The notes under the pieces: generated by a model
The model's input: only the letters and a program-made list of their open reading frames with translations
The model's database searches: none
Told to the model about the DNA's origin: nothing
Shown here: in pieces, positions 1-6,231 of the stretch
Numbering within the stretch: the stretch's first letter is position 1
How the letters are laid out: the number at the start of each line of letters is the position of its first letter
Position numbers and translations under genes: made by a program
Assembly (NCBI GenBank): GCA_023389135.1
Contig: JAEWEX010000051.1
Span: forward strand, 1 to 6,231
From: Pseudomonadota bacterium
GTDB taxonomy: Bacteria; Pseudomonadota; Alphaproteobacteria; Rhizobiales; Methylopilaceae
Length of the DNA: 6,231 bases
Direction: 5' to 3'

Positions 1-674
1 GCGAGCAGCCGCGATTGCCAGCGCGCCGGCGAGATATTCGAGACGCCGCGGCTGGTCTGGCGGGCCGCCGCCACAGGCGCGCGCTCGGCCTCGACCCGCG
101 CCTGCCGTGCTGCCCGCGAAGGCGGCGGCGTGCGCGCCGGTGGCTTGCGCGCCACGGGACGTTCCGGCTCCGGCCGCGGGGCCGCGCGGCGCACGATCCG
201 GGCCGGACGCTGCGCCGGCAGTGGCACTTCCACCGTCTCCGCCCGGGTCTCCTCCTCCACCACGGCCTGCTCCACCGGCTCCTCCGGCGCAGCCGCCGCG
301 ACGTCCTCCGGCGGAATCTCCTCCACGGGCTCGGCCTCGGCGACCTGCTCCGCGTCCTGGATCTCGTCGATTTCCTCGACCTGTTCGGTCTCCTCCACCG
401 GCTCGGATGGCTCGGCCGGCGCGTCGACCATGTCCTCGGCGATCTCCTGCTCCTCTGTTTCGGGAGCGACGGCCATCTCGGCCAGTTCGATCATGATGGC
501 CGCGGGAGGTTGGTCATCCGCTGGCGCAACGGGCGGAGTGTGCAGCAGCCAGGCCGCGGCGCCGGCATGTGCGCACAACGCGACGGTCGCGGCGAAGCCC
601 CATAACGCCAGTTGGCGCCCGGGGCCCTGCCCCCCGGCCGCAAATGGCGGATGACCTTGCGCTACTCTCGTCAT
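1..674 (-). CDS. tonB: Energy transducer TonB, 3' end cut by window edge
   Basis: TonB spans the periplasm and passes proton-motive-force energy from ExbB/ExbD to outer-membrane receptors. The reading frame is open from an ATG at 674 to the left edge, giving 224 visible residues. It has a short cytoplasmic N-terminus and one hydrophobic segment at about residues 22-44. His36 in that segment aligns with the membrane His of E. coli TonB. A long low-complexity periplasmic region follows, and the visible end ([10 protein letters not shown], residues 215-224) looks like the start of the TonB C-terminal domain, so the receptor-binding fold lies outside the window. The periplasmic region is strongly acidic at about residues 63-149 and then Arg/Pro-rich at about 155-209. 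The start codon overlaps the exbD stop as ATGA, and only a weak AGGT lies upstream, so translational coupling to exbD is likely. The assignment rests on topology, composition and the exbBD context. Confidence 0.9.
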   Translation of the reverse strand, partial: MTRVAQGHPPFAAGGQGPGRQLALWGFAATVALCAHAGAAAWLLHTPPVAPADDQPPAAIMIELAEMAVAPETEEQEIAEDMVDAPAEPSEPVEETEQVEEIDEIQDAEQVAEAEPVEEIPPEDVAAAAPEEPVEQAVVEEETRAETVEVPLPAQRPARIVRRAAPRPEPERPVARKPPARTPPPSRAARQARVEAERAPVAAARQTSRGVSNISPARWQSRLL

Positions 675-1117
675 GGACCTGTGTCGAGCGCCGCAGGAGC
701 GGCCGGCGCCGCCTCCAAACCGACCAGCGCGATCTTGAGATACCCGGCGTCGCGCAGCAGGTTCATCACATCCATCAGGTCGCCATAATCCACGACGCGA
801 TCGGCCCGCAGGAAGATGCGCGCCTCGGGATCGTCGCCCGTCAGCGCGTCGATCGACCGTCCGAGGCTCTTCCGCTGCACCGGCTCATCGCCCAGAGCCA
901 GCGTCAGGTCCGGCCTGATCGTGAGGTAGAGCGGTTCGTCTGGCCGCGGCTGGGGCCGGGCGGTGGACGCCGGCAGGTCCACGGCGACATCGACGGTGGC
1001 GAGCGGGGCCGCCACCATGAAGATGATCAGCAGCACCAGCATCACGTCGATGAACGGCGTGACGTTGATCTCGTGCGTTTCCTGGAGGTCGTCGCCGTCC
1101 TGGAGGCTGCCCGCCAT
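671..1117 (-). CDS. exbD: Biopolymer transport protein ExbD
   Basis: ExbD is the proton-channel partner of ExbB in the TonB-energising inner-membrane complex. The 148-residue length fits the family. The N-terminus carries the signature [19 protein letters not shown] (residues 16-34), which forms the single membrane helix. Asp24 corresponds to the essential membrane Asp25 of E. coli ExbD. The rest is a periplasmic domain with the usual pattern: a predicted strand near YLTIRPD, then [25 protein letters not shown], then a final strand KIALVGLE. The ATG at 1117 is preceded by GGAG at 1126-1129 with 8 nt spacing, and this SD overlaps the end of exbB. The gene starts 5 bp after the exbB stop, and its stop codon overlaps the tonB start. 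The order exbB-exbD-tonB points to dedication to TonB rather than to TolQR or a flagellar motor. Confidence 0.95.
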   Translation of the reverse strand: MAGSLQDGDDLQETHEINVTPFIDVMLVLLIIFMVAAPLATVDVAVDLPASTARPQPRPDEPLYLTIRPDLTLALGDEPVQRKSLGRSIDALTGDDPEARIFLRADRVVDYGDLMDVMNLLRDAGYLKIALVGLEAAPAAPAALDTGP

Positions 1118-1122
1118 GGCCG

Positions 1123-2061
<939 letters not shown>

Positions 2062-2165
2062 CGTTCGGTCCGGTCGGTGCGCCGCACCTGAAGGTCGTTC
2101 CAACCGACGTGCGGGCGAGGTCGCCCCTGCCTAACGGCCGGGCAATTGTCTCGCAACCACAGTGA

Positions 2166-2195
2166 TTTAGACGGATTCCAGGAAAATGCCGCCAA
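2166..2195 (-). promoter_or_regulatory. Candidate sigma70-type promoter for exbBD-tonB
   Basis: On the minus strand TTGGCG (2190-2195) is followed after 18 nt by TCTAAA (2166-2171). Each box matches 4 of 6 consensus bases. A start near 2158 would leave a leader of about 100 nt before the exbB ATG. It lies in the 244-bp gap between gntR and exbB, where a promoter for the iron-type operon is expected. The match is only moderate, and I found no convincing Fur, Irr or RirA operator beside it. Confidence 0.35.
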
Positions 2196-2214
2196 CAGTT
2201 TCGACAGATTCCAG
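2171..2214. repeat. 11-bp direct repeat flanking the exbB promoter -35 box
   Basis: ACGGATTCCAG (2171-2181) and ACAGATTCCAG (2204-2214) match at 10 of 11 positions. They start 33 bp apart, about three helical turns. One copy lies in the spacer of the candidate exbB promoter and the other just upstream of its -35 box. This spacing could serve a regulator binding two sites on one face of the DNA. The motif does not match an iron-regulator consensus known to me, and chance is not excluded. Confidence 0.3.
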
Positions 2215-2277
2215 CGGCGCGGGGAATGCGGAGCGCGTCCAACCGGTTGCGGAGATCGGCACTGTCATGGACATCGG

Positions 2278-2305
2278 CCGGCAACGGGAAACATTTTCCC
2301 GCCGG
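2278..2305 (-). terminator. Hairpin just after gntR, possible terminator
   Basis: The stem begins at the base after the gntR stop codon. On the minus strand CCGGC-GGGAAA pairs with TTTCCC and GCCGG around a 3-nt ATG loop, with a 3-nt GTT bulge on the descending side. This gives 11 base pairs in total. No T-tract follows, so it is not a canonical intrinsic terminator. Its position at the gntR end, before the separate exbB operon, still makes termination or 3'-end protection plausible. Confidence 0.4.
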
Positions 2306-3019
2306 TCAGGCGTCGACCGTCACGAGGCCCTGCAGCGCCGGCGGCACCGGCTTGCCCAGAGCACGGAAGCCGGTCTCCATGATGGTGCTGCACAGCAGCG
2401 CGGCGGCGCCGTCCGCGTCGCCGGCCTGGAGCGCCGCGACATAGGCGTCGTGGTTGCGCACCACGGAGGCCGAGCTCTTCTCATAGGCCGGATTGATGTG
2501 GATCATGTAGAGGCGCAGAAGGTTGTGAATGTTGCGCCAGGCCTGGATCAGGAAATCGTTCCCCGACCCCCGGCAAATGGTCTCGTGAAAGCGCCAGTCG
2601 AGTTCGCGCCAGCGACGCTGGTCGCCCGCGGCGACCGCTTCGTTCATGGCGCGGTTGATCTCGGCCAGTTCGGCCACCGGCGCCGCGGCGCCGCGATGGA
2701 TGAACAGCCGCGCGGCCAGGGCCTCGAGCGTCGCACGCAGCGGGATCATGTGCTCGACATCGACCGGGGGCACTTCCCGCACGAAGGTTCCGCGGCCCTG
2801 CTCGATGCGGATCAGACCTTCGGATTCCAGAGCCTTCAGCGCCTCCCGCACCGGCGAGCGGGAGATGCCCAGGCTGGCGGCCACCCGGGTCTCCACCAGC
2901 CGTTCGCCGGGAGCGTATCGCCCGTCCACGATGGCGCGCACGATCTCGATCACCGCCGCCCGCGTCAGCGACGGGCTGCGGTCGAGCTGGTTGAGCGGGG
3001 CCTGGTCCAGCGTGGTCAT
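2306..3019 (-). CDS. GntR family (FadR/FCD subfamily) transcriptional regulator
   Basis: This is a 237-residue DNA-binding regulator that probably senses a small carboxylate. The N-terminal winged helix-turn-helix spans about residues 18-82. It includes the family signature GRYAPGERLVETRVAASLGISRSPVREALKALESEGLI (in two parts: up to residue 52, then 53-70) and the wing QGRGTFV (74-80). The FCD ligand domain follows at about 89-215. In FCD proteins a metal is usually held by one Asp and three His. Here Asp141 and His145 (DWRFH) and His190 are present, but the position of the last His, in the final helix, is Thr212. Start ATG 3019 has no strong SD. The gene lies 99 bp downstream of the DUF4387 gene on the same strand, with a hairpin between. 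It is probably the local regulator of the AtuA/DUF4387 and dctP genes; the ligand is unknown. Confidence 0.92.
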   Translation of the reverse strand: MTTLDQAPLNQLDRSPSLTRAAVIEIVRAIVDGRYAPGERLVETRVAASLGISRSPVREALKALESEGLIRIEQGRGTFVREVPPVDVEHMIPLRATLEALAARLFIHRGAAAPVAELAEINRAMNEAVAAGDQRRWRELDWRFHETICRGSGNDFLIQAWRNIHNLLRLYMIHINPAYEKSSASVVRNHDAYVAALQAGDADGAAALLCSTIMETGFRALGKPVPPALQGLVTVDA

Positions 3020-3045
3020 GTGGTCGCGCGTGTCACTCGAAGCCG

Positions 3046-3071
3046 GGAACGCCGCGGCCCCGGGACGTTCC
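3046..3071. promoter_or_regulatory. Inverted repeat upstream of gntR, possible operator
   Basis: GGAACG (3046-3051) and CGTTCC (3066-3071) form perfect 6-bp arms separated by 14 bp. The repeat lies 27-52 bp upstream of the gntR start, a position typical of autoregulatory operators. It overlaps the hairpin at 3058-3094, so it may partly be a by-product of that structure or of the high GC content. Confidence 0.25.
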
Positions 3072-3094
3072 GCTTGTGCCGGAAAGCCCCGGGG
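3058..3094 (-). terminator. Long GC-rich hairpin between DUF4387 gene and gntR
   Basis: The arms at 3058-3072 and 3080-3094 form a 15-position stem around a 7-nt loop (3073-3079). It consists of a 7-bp CCCCGGG stem, a G-U and a C-G pair, one mismatch, then five more pairs (TTCCG with CGGAA). It begins 24 nt downstream of the DUF4387 stop. No T-tract follows on either strand. It could be a terminator, an attenuating or processing hairpin that lowers gntR expression relative to the upstream genes, or a stabiliser of the upstream mRNA. Confidence 0.4.
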
Positions 3095-3118
3095 CGCGCA
3101 ACGTCGCCCCGCCCCCGT

Positions 3119-3457
3119 TCAGGGAACCGTGATGTCGCACAGCATGATGTGCTGCTGTGCGCCGTAGACGTCGTGGTCGCCGGGCGCGCCGGAGGTCGGG
3201 CCCTTGCGCGGGATGGTGATCTTGATGGCGTTGGCCGCGGCAAAGGGAATGATGCGCACCTCGCCCTCCGGCACCTCGTAGAGCCCGGCCACCATGCCCG
3301 CCGTCAGAACGCCGCTCGCCACCACCCGCTCGAACGTTCCGGGATCGGGAAAGATCATGTCGAAGGTGATGTGAAGCGGGCCGGCATTCTTGCTGCGGAA
3401 CACCTGGGCCAGGTCGTAGAGCCGGTCGCCGCGGGCATTGGGAACTGGAGCGGCCAT
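3119..3457 (-). CDS. DUF4387 family protein, partner of AtuA-like protein
   Basis: This small soluble protein of 112 residues has no signal peptide or membrane segment. It carries the family pattern YDLAQVFRSKNAGP (14-27), then TFDMIF, a central ASGVLTAGMVAGLYEVPEGEVR, IKITIPR, and a C-terminal DVYGAQQH (96-103). DUF4387 proteins are regularly encoded beside AtuA/DUF1446 proteins. Their biochemical role is unknown to me, and a two-subunit enzyme with AtuA is an inference. The frame is open further upstream into the AtuA gene, to 3622. I chose the ATG at 3457 because it lies 2 bp after the AtuA stop (TGATCATG junction), has GAGGTG at 3466-3471 eight nt upstream, and gives the usual family length. 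Tight spacing indicates co-translation with the AtuA-like gene. Confidence 0.88.
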   Translation of the reverse strand: MAAPVPNARGDRLYDLAQVFRSKNAGPLHITFDMIFPDPGTFERVVASGVLTAGMVAGLYEVPEGEVRIIPFAAANAIKITIPRKGPTSGAPGDHDVYGAQQHIMLCDITVP

Positions 3458-3459
3458 GA

Positions 3460-4821
3460 TCAATGCACCTCGGAGAACTTGACGGGGAACAGCGCGTCGG
3501 GATCGTCCACCGTCATGACGTGGTAGACGGTGAACTCGTAGACCGCACCGCCCTCGAAATCCGACGGCGAGAACGGGAAGGCGAGATTGCCTGCGGTGGC
3601 CTTGCGGCCTTCGAAATAGCAATGCAGGAACTGGCTGCGCGCCAGCGAGAGCACGAAGTTCGCCGCGTCCTGGGTCGGGCCGATCGCCTCGATCACAAGA
3701 CCGATCTCGCCGGCATGGGCGCCGTCCAGCGGGCGCCCCATGACGCCGCCCTGGCCGTAGCAGATGAAGCGAAGCTCGTAGTCCTCCGGCTGAAGCGCGC
3801 CCTGCGTCAGGCGCGCGACGCCGTCGCGCACGCGGGCCTTCACGTCCTCGACATTCTGCATCAGCAGCGGGTCGTTGAAGCCCGCCACGGTGATGGTGCG
3901 GTAGCCGCGCAGCGTCACGCCCTCCAGCTTGATGCTGGGACGGTCGGCGTGGTGGAGCTTCGATCCGAAAACCTTCACCCGGTTGTCGGCGACCTGCTCG
4001 ATGCGGGAGTTCTCCAGGTCGACCAGCCCTTCCGGCTCATAGAAGCTGTATGGGTCAGGCTGCTCGTACATCATGTGCGCCGCGACCGAGACCGGCGTCA
4101 GCTTCATGATCGGGTTCATGGGCTCCAGCTCGAAATGATCCGACCGCAGCGTCCCCAGTATGCAGTCGCTGGTGCCGATCGGAACGGCGCATTGCGCGCC
4201 GCACTCGATAATCTTGGACATGTGGAAGGCGAGCCCCGGATCGAACCCCTTGTGGATCGCATAGGAGGCGTAGATCGCGGTATCGCAGGCGCGTCCCGCG
4301 ATCACCACGTCGGCGCCGCCCTTGAAGGCCTCGATGAAGGGCCCGGTGCCCATCTGCCCGACGATCCGGGTGGTGGCGTCCACGACCTCCTCCGTCAGTT
4401 CGGGCAGCTTGCCCATGGAGCGCACCCGGCCCTCGCGGATCGCCGTCTTCACGGTCGCCTTGTCGATCTCGGCGCCGATGGTGGCGAGCCGGTAGCTCAA
4501 GCCGTCGCGCGCAGTGATCTCCTGCAGGATATCCAGGAACTCATCCACATGAGGCGCGCCTCCGGACGTGCCGGCAGTGCCGATGACATAGGGTACGCCC
4601 GCCTTGCGGGCCGCGGCGAGCGACAGGCCGAGGTCGCGCCGCACCTGCTCCCGCTTGGTGAGATGGCGACCGCTGCCAAGATAGTATGGACCAGGATCGG
4701 AGGAGCCGTTGTCGGCCCCGACGAGATGCGGGCGCCGCGACATGCCGGCTGCAAGCGATTCCTTCGGATACCCGTATCCGAGATTGCCGGTCAGCGACAG
4801 AATCCTGATTTCATCTTCCAT
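3460..4821 (-). CDS. AtuA family (DUF1446) acyclic-terpene-utilisation-like protein
   Basis: This is a cytoplasmic protein of 453 residues, named after AtuA of the acyclic terpene (citronellol/geraniol) utilisation cluster of Pseudomonas; the reaction is not established to my knowledge. Family marks include GNLGYGYP (12-19), ADNGSSDPGPYYLG (36-49), IGTAGTSGGAPHVDEF (80-95), AGRACDTAIYA (175-185), then MSKIIECGAQCAVP, VSVAAHMMYEQPDPYSFYEPEG and the C-terminal RKATAGNLAFPFSPSD. The Gly/Ser/Asp-rich loops look like phosphate- or carboxylate-binding elements, but I cannot name catalytic residues. An ATG at 4827 lies directly against the SD (GGAG, 4828-4831), whereas the ATG at 4821 sits 6 nt away, so 4821 is chosen. 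The gene is followed 2 bp later by the DUF4387 gene and is divergent from dctP. The context suggests catabolism of an imported organic acid rather than terpenes, since no other atu genes are visible. Confidence 0.88.
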   Translation of the reverse strand: MEDEIRILSLTGNLGYGYPKESLAAGMSRRPHLVGADNGSSDPGPYYLGSGRHLTKREQVRRDLGLSLAAARKAGVPYVIGTAGTSGGAPHVDEFLDILQEITARDGLSYRLATIGAEIDKATVKTAIREGRVRSMGKLPELTEEVVDATTRIVGQMGTGPFIEAFKGGADVVIAGRACDTAIYASYAIHKGFDPGLAFHMSKIIECGAQCAVPIGTSDCILGTLRSDHFELEPMNPIMKLTPVSVAAHMMYEQPDPYSFYEPEGLVDLENSRIEQVADNRVKVFGSKLHHADRPSIKLEGVTLRGYRTITVAGFNDPLLMQNVEDVKARVRDGVARLTQGALQPEDYELRFICYGQGGVMGRPLDGAHAGEIGLVIEAIGPTQDAANFVLSLARSQFLHCYFEGRKATAGNLAFPFSPSDFEGGAVYEFTVYHVMTVDDPDALFPVKFSEVH

Positions 4822-4827
4822 TTGCAT

Positions 4828-4831
4828 CTCC
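4828..4831 (-). promoter_or_regulatory. Ribosome binding site deciding the AtuA-like start
   Basis: GGAG on the minus strand directly abuts the first in-frame ATG (4825-4827), which leaves no spacing for ribosome binding. It lies 6 nt before the second in-frame ATG (4819-4821). The second ATG is therefore the likelier start and shortens the protein by two residues. Confidence 0.6.
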
Positions 4832-4854
4832 AGACATGATCACAAGAGATATTT

Positions 4855-4871
4855 GCGAGATTTTTTCTCGC
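4855..4871. promoter_or_regulatory. Inverted repeat in divergent intergenic region, possible operator
   Basis: GCGAGA (4855-4860) and TCTCGC (4866-4871) are perfect 6-bp arms around a run of five T. The repeat lies 34-50 bp upstream of the AtuA-like start, in a strikingly AT-rich stretch. It could be an operator for the AtuA-like operon, or an RNA hairpin in its leader if transcription starts further upstream. It differs in sequence from the other inverted repeat at 4899-4916. Confidence 0.35.
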
Positions 4872-4878
4872 TCTATCC

Positions 4879-4911
4879 TTGTCATGATTTATTTTTTGCT
4901 TGATCTATACT
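4879..4911 (+). promoter_or_regulatory. Candidate promoter for dctP
   Basis: TATACT (4906-4911) matches 5 of 6 bases of the sigma70 -10 consensus. TTGTCA (4879-4884) matches 5 of 6 of the -35 consensus, but the 21-bp spacer is longer than the usual 17. Either a less conserved -35 is used or an activator helps. A start near 4918 would give a leader of about 130 nt before dctP. The surrounding stretch, roughly 4843-4916, is AT-rich against very GC-rich flanks. Confidence 0.4.
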
Positions 4912-4916
4912 TCAAG
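4899..4916. promoter_or_regulatory. Inverted repeat over the dctP -10 box, likely operator
   Basis: CTTGA (4899-4903) and TCAAG (4912-4916) form perfect arms around 8 bp. The spacer contains TATACT (4906-4911), the best -10 sequence in the region. A regulator bound here would occlude the dctP promoter, fitting repression by the nearby GntR/FCD protein. The binding protein is inferred only from proximity. Confidence 0.4.
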
Positions 4917-5035
4917 ACACGGTAGCGCTCGGTCATGGCGGCGCTCGCGTCGGCATGGATACCGCGCAGGATCGCGCTTCCGCCGGGACGACCGGATGGC
5001 GAGCACGCCCGCGCGGCAGACCCGAGAACAGACAC

Positions 5036-5042
5036 GGAGGAG
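5036..5042 (+). promoter_or_regulatory. Strong ribosome binding site of dctP
   Basis: GGAGGAG lies 7 nt before the ATG at 5050, a near-ideal Shine-Dalgarno sequence. It fixes the dctP start, although the frame is open upstream to 4900. Confidence 0.85.
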
Positions 5043-5049
5043 AAGTCCG

Positions 5050-6030
5050 ATGAATTTCCAGCCCCGCCGCATGCTTGCGGCGACCCTGATCGCGGCGCTG
5101 GCCGCGACGGCCGCCTCGGCCTCGGCCATGGAAGTGAAGGTGGCCCTGAACTATCCGGCCAGCGACCCGAGCTCGGTGGCCGCCGAAGGCTTCGCCGAAC
5201 GCATCAAGGAGCTGAGCGGCGGCGCCATGGAGGTGCAGCTGTTTCCCGCCGGACAGGCCGGCGACAACAAGTCCCAGCTCCAGGCCCTGCAGCTCGGCGC
5301 CTTCGAGATCAACATCCAGGGCCTGACGCAATACCCGGCCTATGACGGCCTCAACCTCCCGTATTTCTGGAAGAGCAACGAGCACTTCCTGGAGGTCATC
5401 AACGGCGAGCTGTTCGAGCCCACGCGCGAGAAGATGGCCGCCGAGCGCGGCATCCGCATGGTCGGCATCGCCAATCGCGGCTACCGCAACGTGTTGTCGC
5501 GCACCAAGCCGCTGCAGTCCATGGACGACTTCAAGGGGCTGAAGATCCGCGCGCCGATGGCGCCGCCCTTCGTCAAGGCGTTCGAGGCGCTGGGCGCGCG
5601 GCCGACGCCGGTCGAATGGTCGGAGACCTACAACGCCATGCTGCTCGGCACGGTCGACGCCATGGAGAACGCCAACGGCCTGATCTACTCCACGAAGTTC
5701 TACGAGGTCGGCAAGCACCTGACGCTCACCAGGCACCTGGTGGCGCCGTCGTTCTTCATGGTCAGCGAGAAATGGTACAAGAGCCTGACCGACGAGCAGC
5801 GCGGCTGGATCGACACCGCCCTCGAAGAGGCCATCGCCAAGGCCCAGGAGATCTACGACGCCGAGGATGCGGAGTTCCTGGACAAGCTGAAGGCGGAAGG
5901 CGTCACGATCCACGAGCCGGATCTGGGTCCGTTCGCGGAGGCCAGCGCCGGCGCCATCCGCGAGATCGGCACCGAGGCCTGGGGCGAGGAGCTGTTCAAC
6001 AAGGTGTCGGCGACCACCGCCCAGTACTGA
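5050..6030 (+). CDS. dctP: TRAP transporter periplasmic substrate-binding protein, DctP family
   Basis: This is the periplasmic solute receptor of a tripartite ATP-independent transporter, which delivers a carboxylate-type ligand to the DctQ/DctM membrane subunits for sodium- or proton-driven uptake. The product is 326 residues, normal for the family. Residues 1-26 form a signal peptide (basic NFQPRR, hydrophobic Ala/Leu core, cleavage after ASA). Typical features follow: AAEGFAERIKELSGGAMEVQLFP, then GFNIQ-like EINIQGLTQY, and the hallmark MDDFKGLKIRAP (158-169). Arg167 of that motif is the conserved carboxylate-binding Arg. VEWSETYNAMLLGTVDAMENA is the family's second ligand-pocket block. 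The start is set by the strong SD; the upstream extension would bury the signal peptide. The substrate cannot be read from the sequence. The gene is divergent from the AtuA-like gene, suggesting uptake of the substrate metabolised by that operon. Confidence 0.94.
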   Translation: MNFQPRRMLAATLIAALAATAASASAMEVKVALNYPASDPSSVAAEGFAERIKELSGGAMEVQLFPAGQAGDNKSQLQALQLGAFEINIQGLTQYPAYDGLNLPYFWKSNEHFLEVINGELFEPTREKMAAERGIRMVGIANRGYRNVLSRTKPLQSMDDFKGLKIRAPMAPPFVKAFEALGARPTPVEWSETYNAMLLGTVDAMENANGLIYSTKFYEVGKHLTLTRHLVAPSFFMVSEKWYKSLTDEQRGWIDTALEEAIAKAQEIYDAEDAEFLDKLKAEGVTIHEPDLGPFAEASAGAIREIGTEAWGEELFNKVSATTAQY

Positions 6031-6052
6031 CCGCCGGACACCCCCAAGATCG

Positions 6053-6085
6053 CGCCGCCCGCTCCCAGCGGGCGGCGTTTTCGTT
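6053..6085 (+). terminator. Intrinsic terminator of dctP
   Basis: A perfect 11-bp GC stem (CGCCGCCCGCT, 6053-6063, with its complement 6067-6077) closes a CCC loop and is followed by TTTTCGTT. It begins 22 nt after the dctP stop. The T-rich tail is on the plus side only, so it ends dctP transcription as a single-gene or last-gene unit and does not serve the converging dctM gene in the same way. Confidence 0.9.
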
Positions 6086-6115
6086 GTCCCGCGCATGGGC
6101 GAGGCCATGCCGCCC

Positions 6116-6231
6116 TCAGCGCCCCGTCGGCAGCAGAAGATCGGGCAGCCACAGCACCAGAGAGGGGATGAAGGTGCACAGCAGCAGCGTGATGACGAGC
6201 GGCACATAGAACGGCGCCACCTCCCGCACCA
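6116..6231 (-). CDS. dctM: TRAP transporter large permease DctM, C-terminal end only
   Basis: Only the last 37 residues before the TGA at 6116-6118 are visible; the rest lies beyond the right edge. The sequence VREVAPFYVPLVITLLLCTF, then IPSLVLWLPDLLLPTGR, has the typical end of a DctM/TRAP large subunit. That is a polar REVAPF entry, a final hydrophobic helix, and a FIPxLxLWLP exit motif. DctM is the multi-helix membrane channel that works with DctQ and a DctP receptor. The gene faces dctP tail to tail, 85 bp away. It may be the permease of the same transporter or belong to another TRAP system. The family call is good despite the short length, because the motif sits beside a dctP gene. Confidence 0.75.
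   Translation of the reverse strand, partial: VREVAPFYVPLVITLLLCTFIPSLVLWLPDLLLPTGR

Noticed and set aside
1..605. Plus-strand open frames opposite tonB
   Set aside because: They are Arg/Pro-rich shadows of the repetitive, GC-rich tonB linker.
2062..2305. Fur, Irr, RirA or iron-starvation sigma site upstream of exbB
   Set aside because: TAAAT and CAATTG-containing stretches were examined, but none fits the spacing or symmetry of these sites well enough to call.
3046..3071. EcfG-type general stress promoter (GGAAC ... CGTT) upstream of gntR
   Set aside because: The boxes are only 15 bp apart, shorter than the usual 16-17, and the match reads equally on both strands because it is a palindrome.
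2186..3526. 446-codon open frame on the plus strand across gntR and the DUF4387 gene
   Set aside because: It is antisense to two recognised genes and shows no family motif.
3458..3622. Upstream extension of the DUF4387 frame into the AtuA-like gene
   Set aside because: The added residues are Arg-rich and unlike the family; the ATG at 3457 has a good SD and gives the usual length.
3463..4839. 458-codon open frame on the plus strand opposite the AtuA-like gene
   Set aside because: It is a high-GC mirror frame of a gene with clear family motifs. Its product is Arg/His/Leu-rich without recognisable domains.
4900..5049. Upstream extension of dctP to an ATG at 4900
   Set aside because: It would include the -10 box, bury the signal peptide and ignore the strong SD before 5050.
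4933..6207. 424-codon open frame on the minus strand opposite dctP
   Set aside because: It is antisense to a clear DctP coding sequence and has low-complexity composition. It also crosses the terminator and the dctM end.

Overview
This window comes from a high-GC bacterial chromosome. Its gene content suggests an alphaproteobacterium: an ExbB with a long N-terminal extension, a TRAP-type carboxylate transporter, and an FCD-type GntR regulator beside an AtuA/DUF4387 catabolic pair. That placement is inferred from gene families and base composition, because no rRNA or other marker gene is present. There are eight protein-coding genes, two of them cut by the window edges. No tRNA, rRNA, CRISPR array, insertion sequence or phage gene was seen.

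Region A (1 to about 2300, minus strand) is a compact exbB-exbD-tonB operon. exbB and exbD are 5 bp apart, and exbD and tonB share an ATGA overlap. The products form the inner-membrane complex that uses the proton motive force to energise TonB-dependent outer-membrane receptors. No receptor gene is visible. tonB runs off the left edge just as its C-terminal domain begins. A candidate promoter upstream of exbB is flanked by an 11-bp direct repeat.

Region B (about 2306 to 6231) is a catabolic and uptake locus. Reading leftward from an AT-rich divergent promoter region are an AtuA-family protein (DUF1446), a small DUF4387 protein 2 bp downstream, and then a GntR/FCD transcription factor. Reading rightward is a TRAP transporter periplasmic binding protein (dctP) with a strong Shine-Dalgarno sequence and a clear intrinsic terminator. 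At the right edge, the C-terminus of a TRAP large permease (dctM) reads toward dctP on the opposite strand.

The simplest reading is a small regulated module. A TRAP system imports a carboxylate-type substrate, the AtuA/DUF4387 pair acts on it or on a derivative, and the GntR protein senses the substrate or product and controls the divergent promoter. The substrate and the chemistry of the AtuA/DUF4387 pair cannot be read from the sequence. This module is the most promising uncharacterised system in the window.
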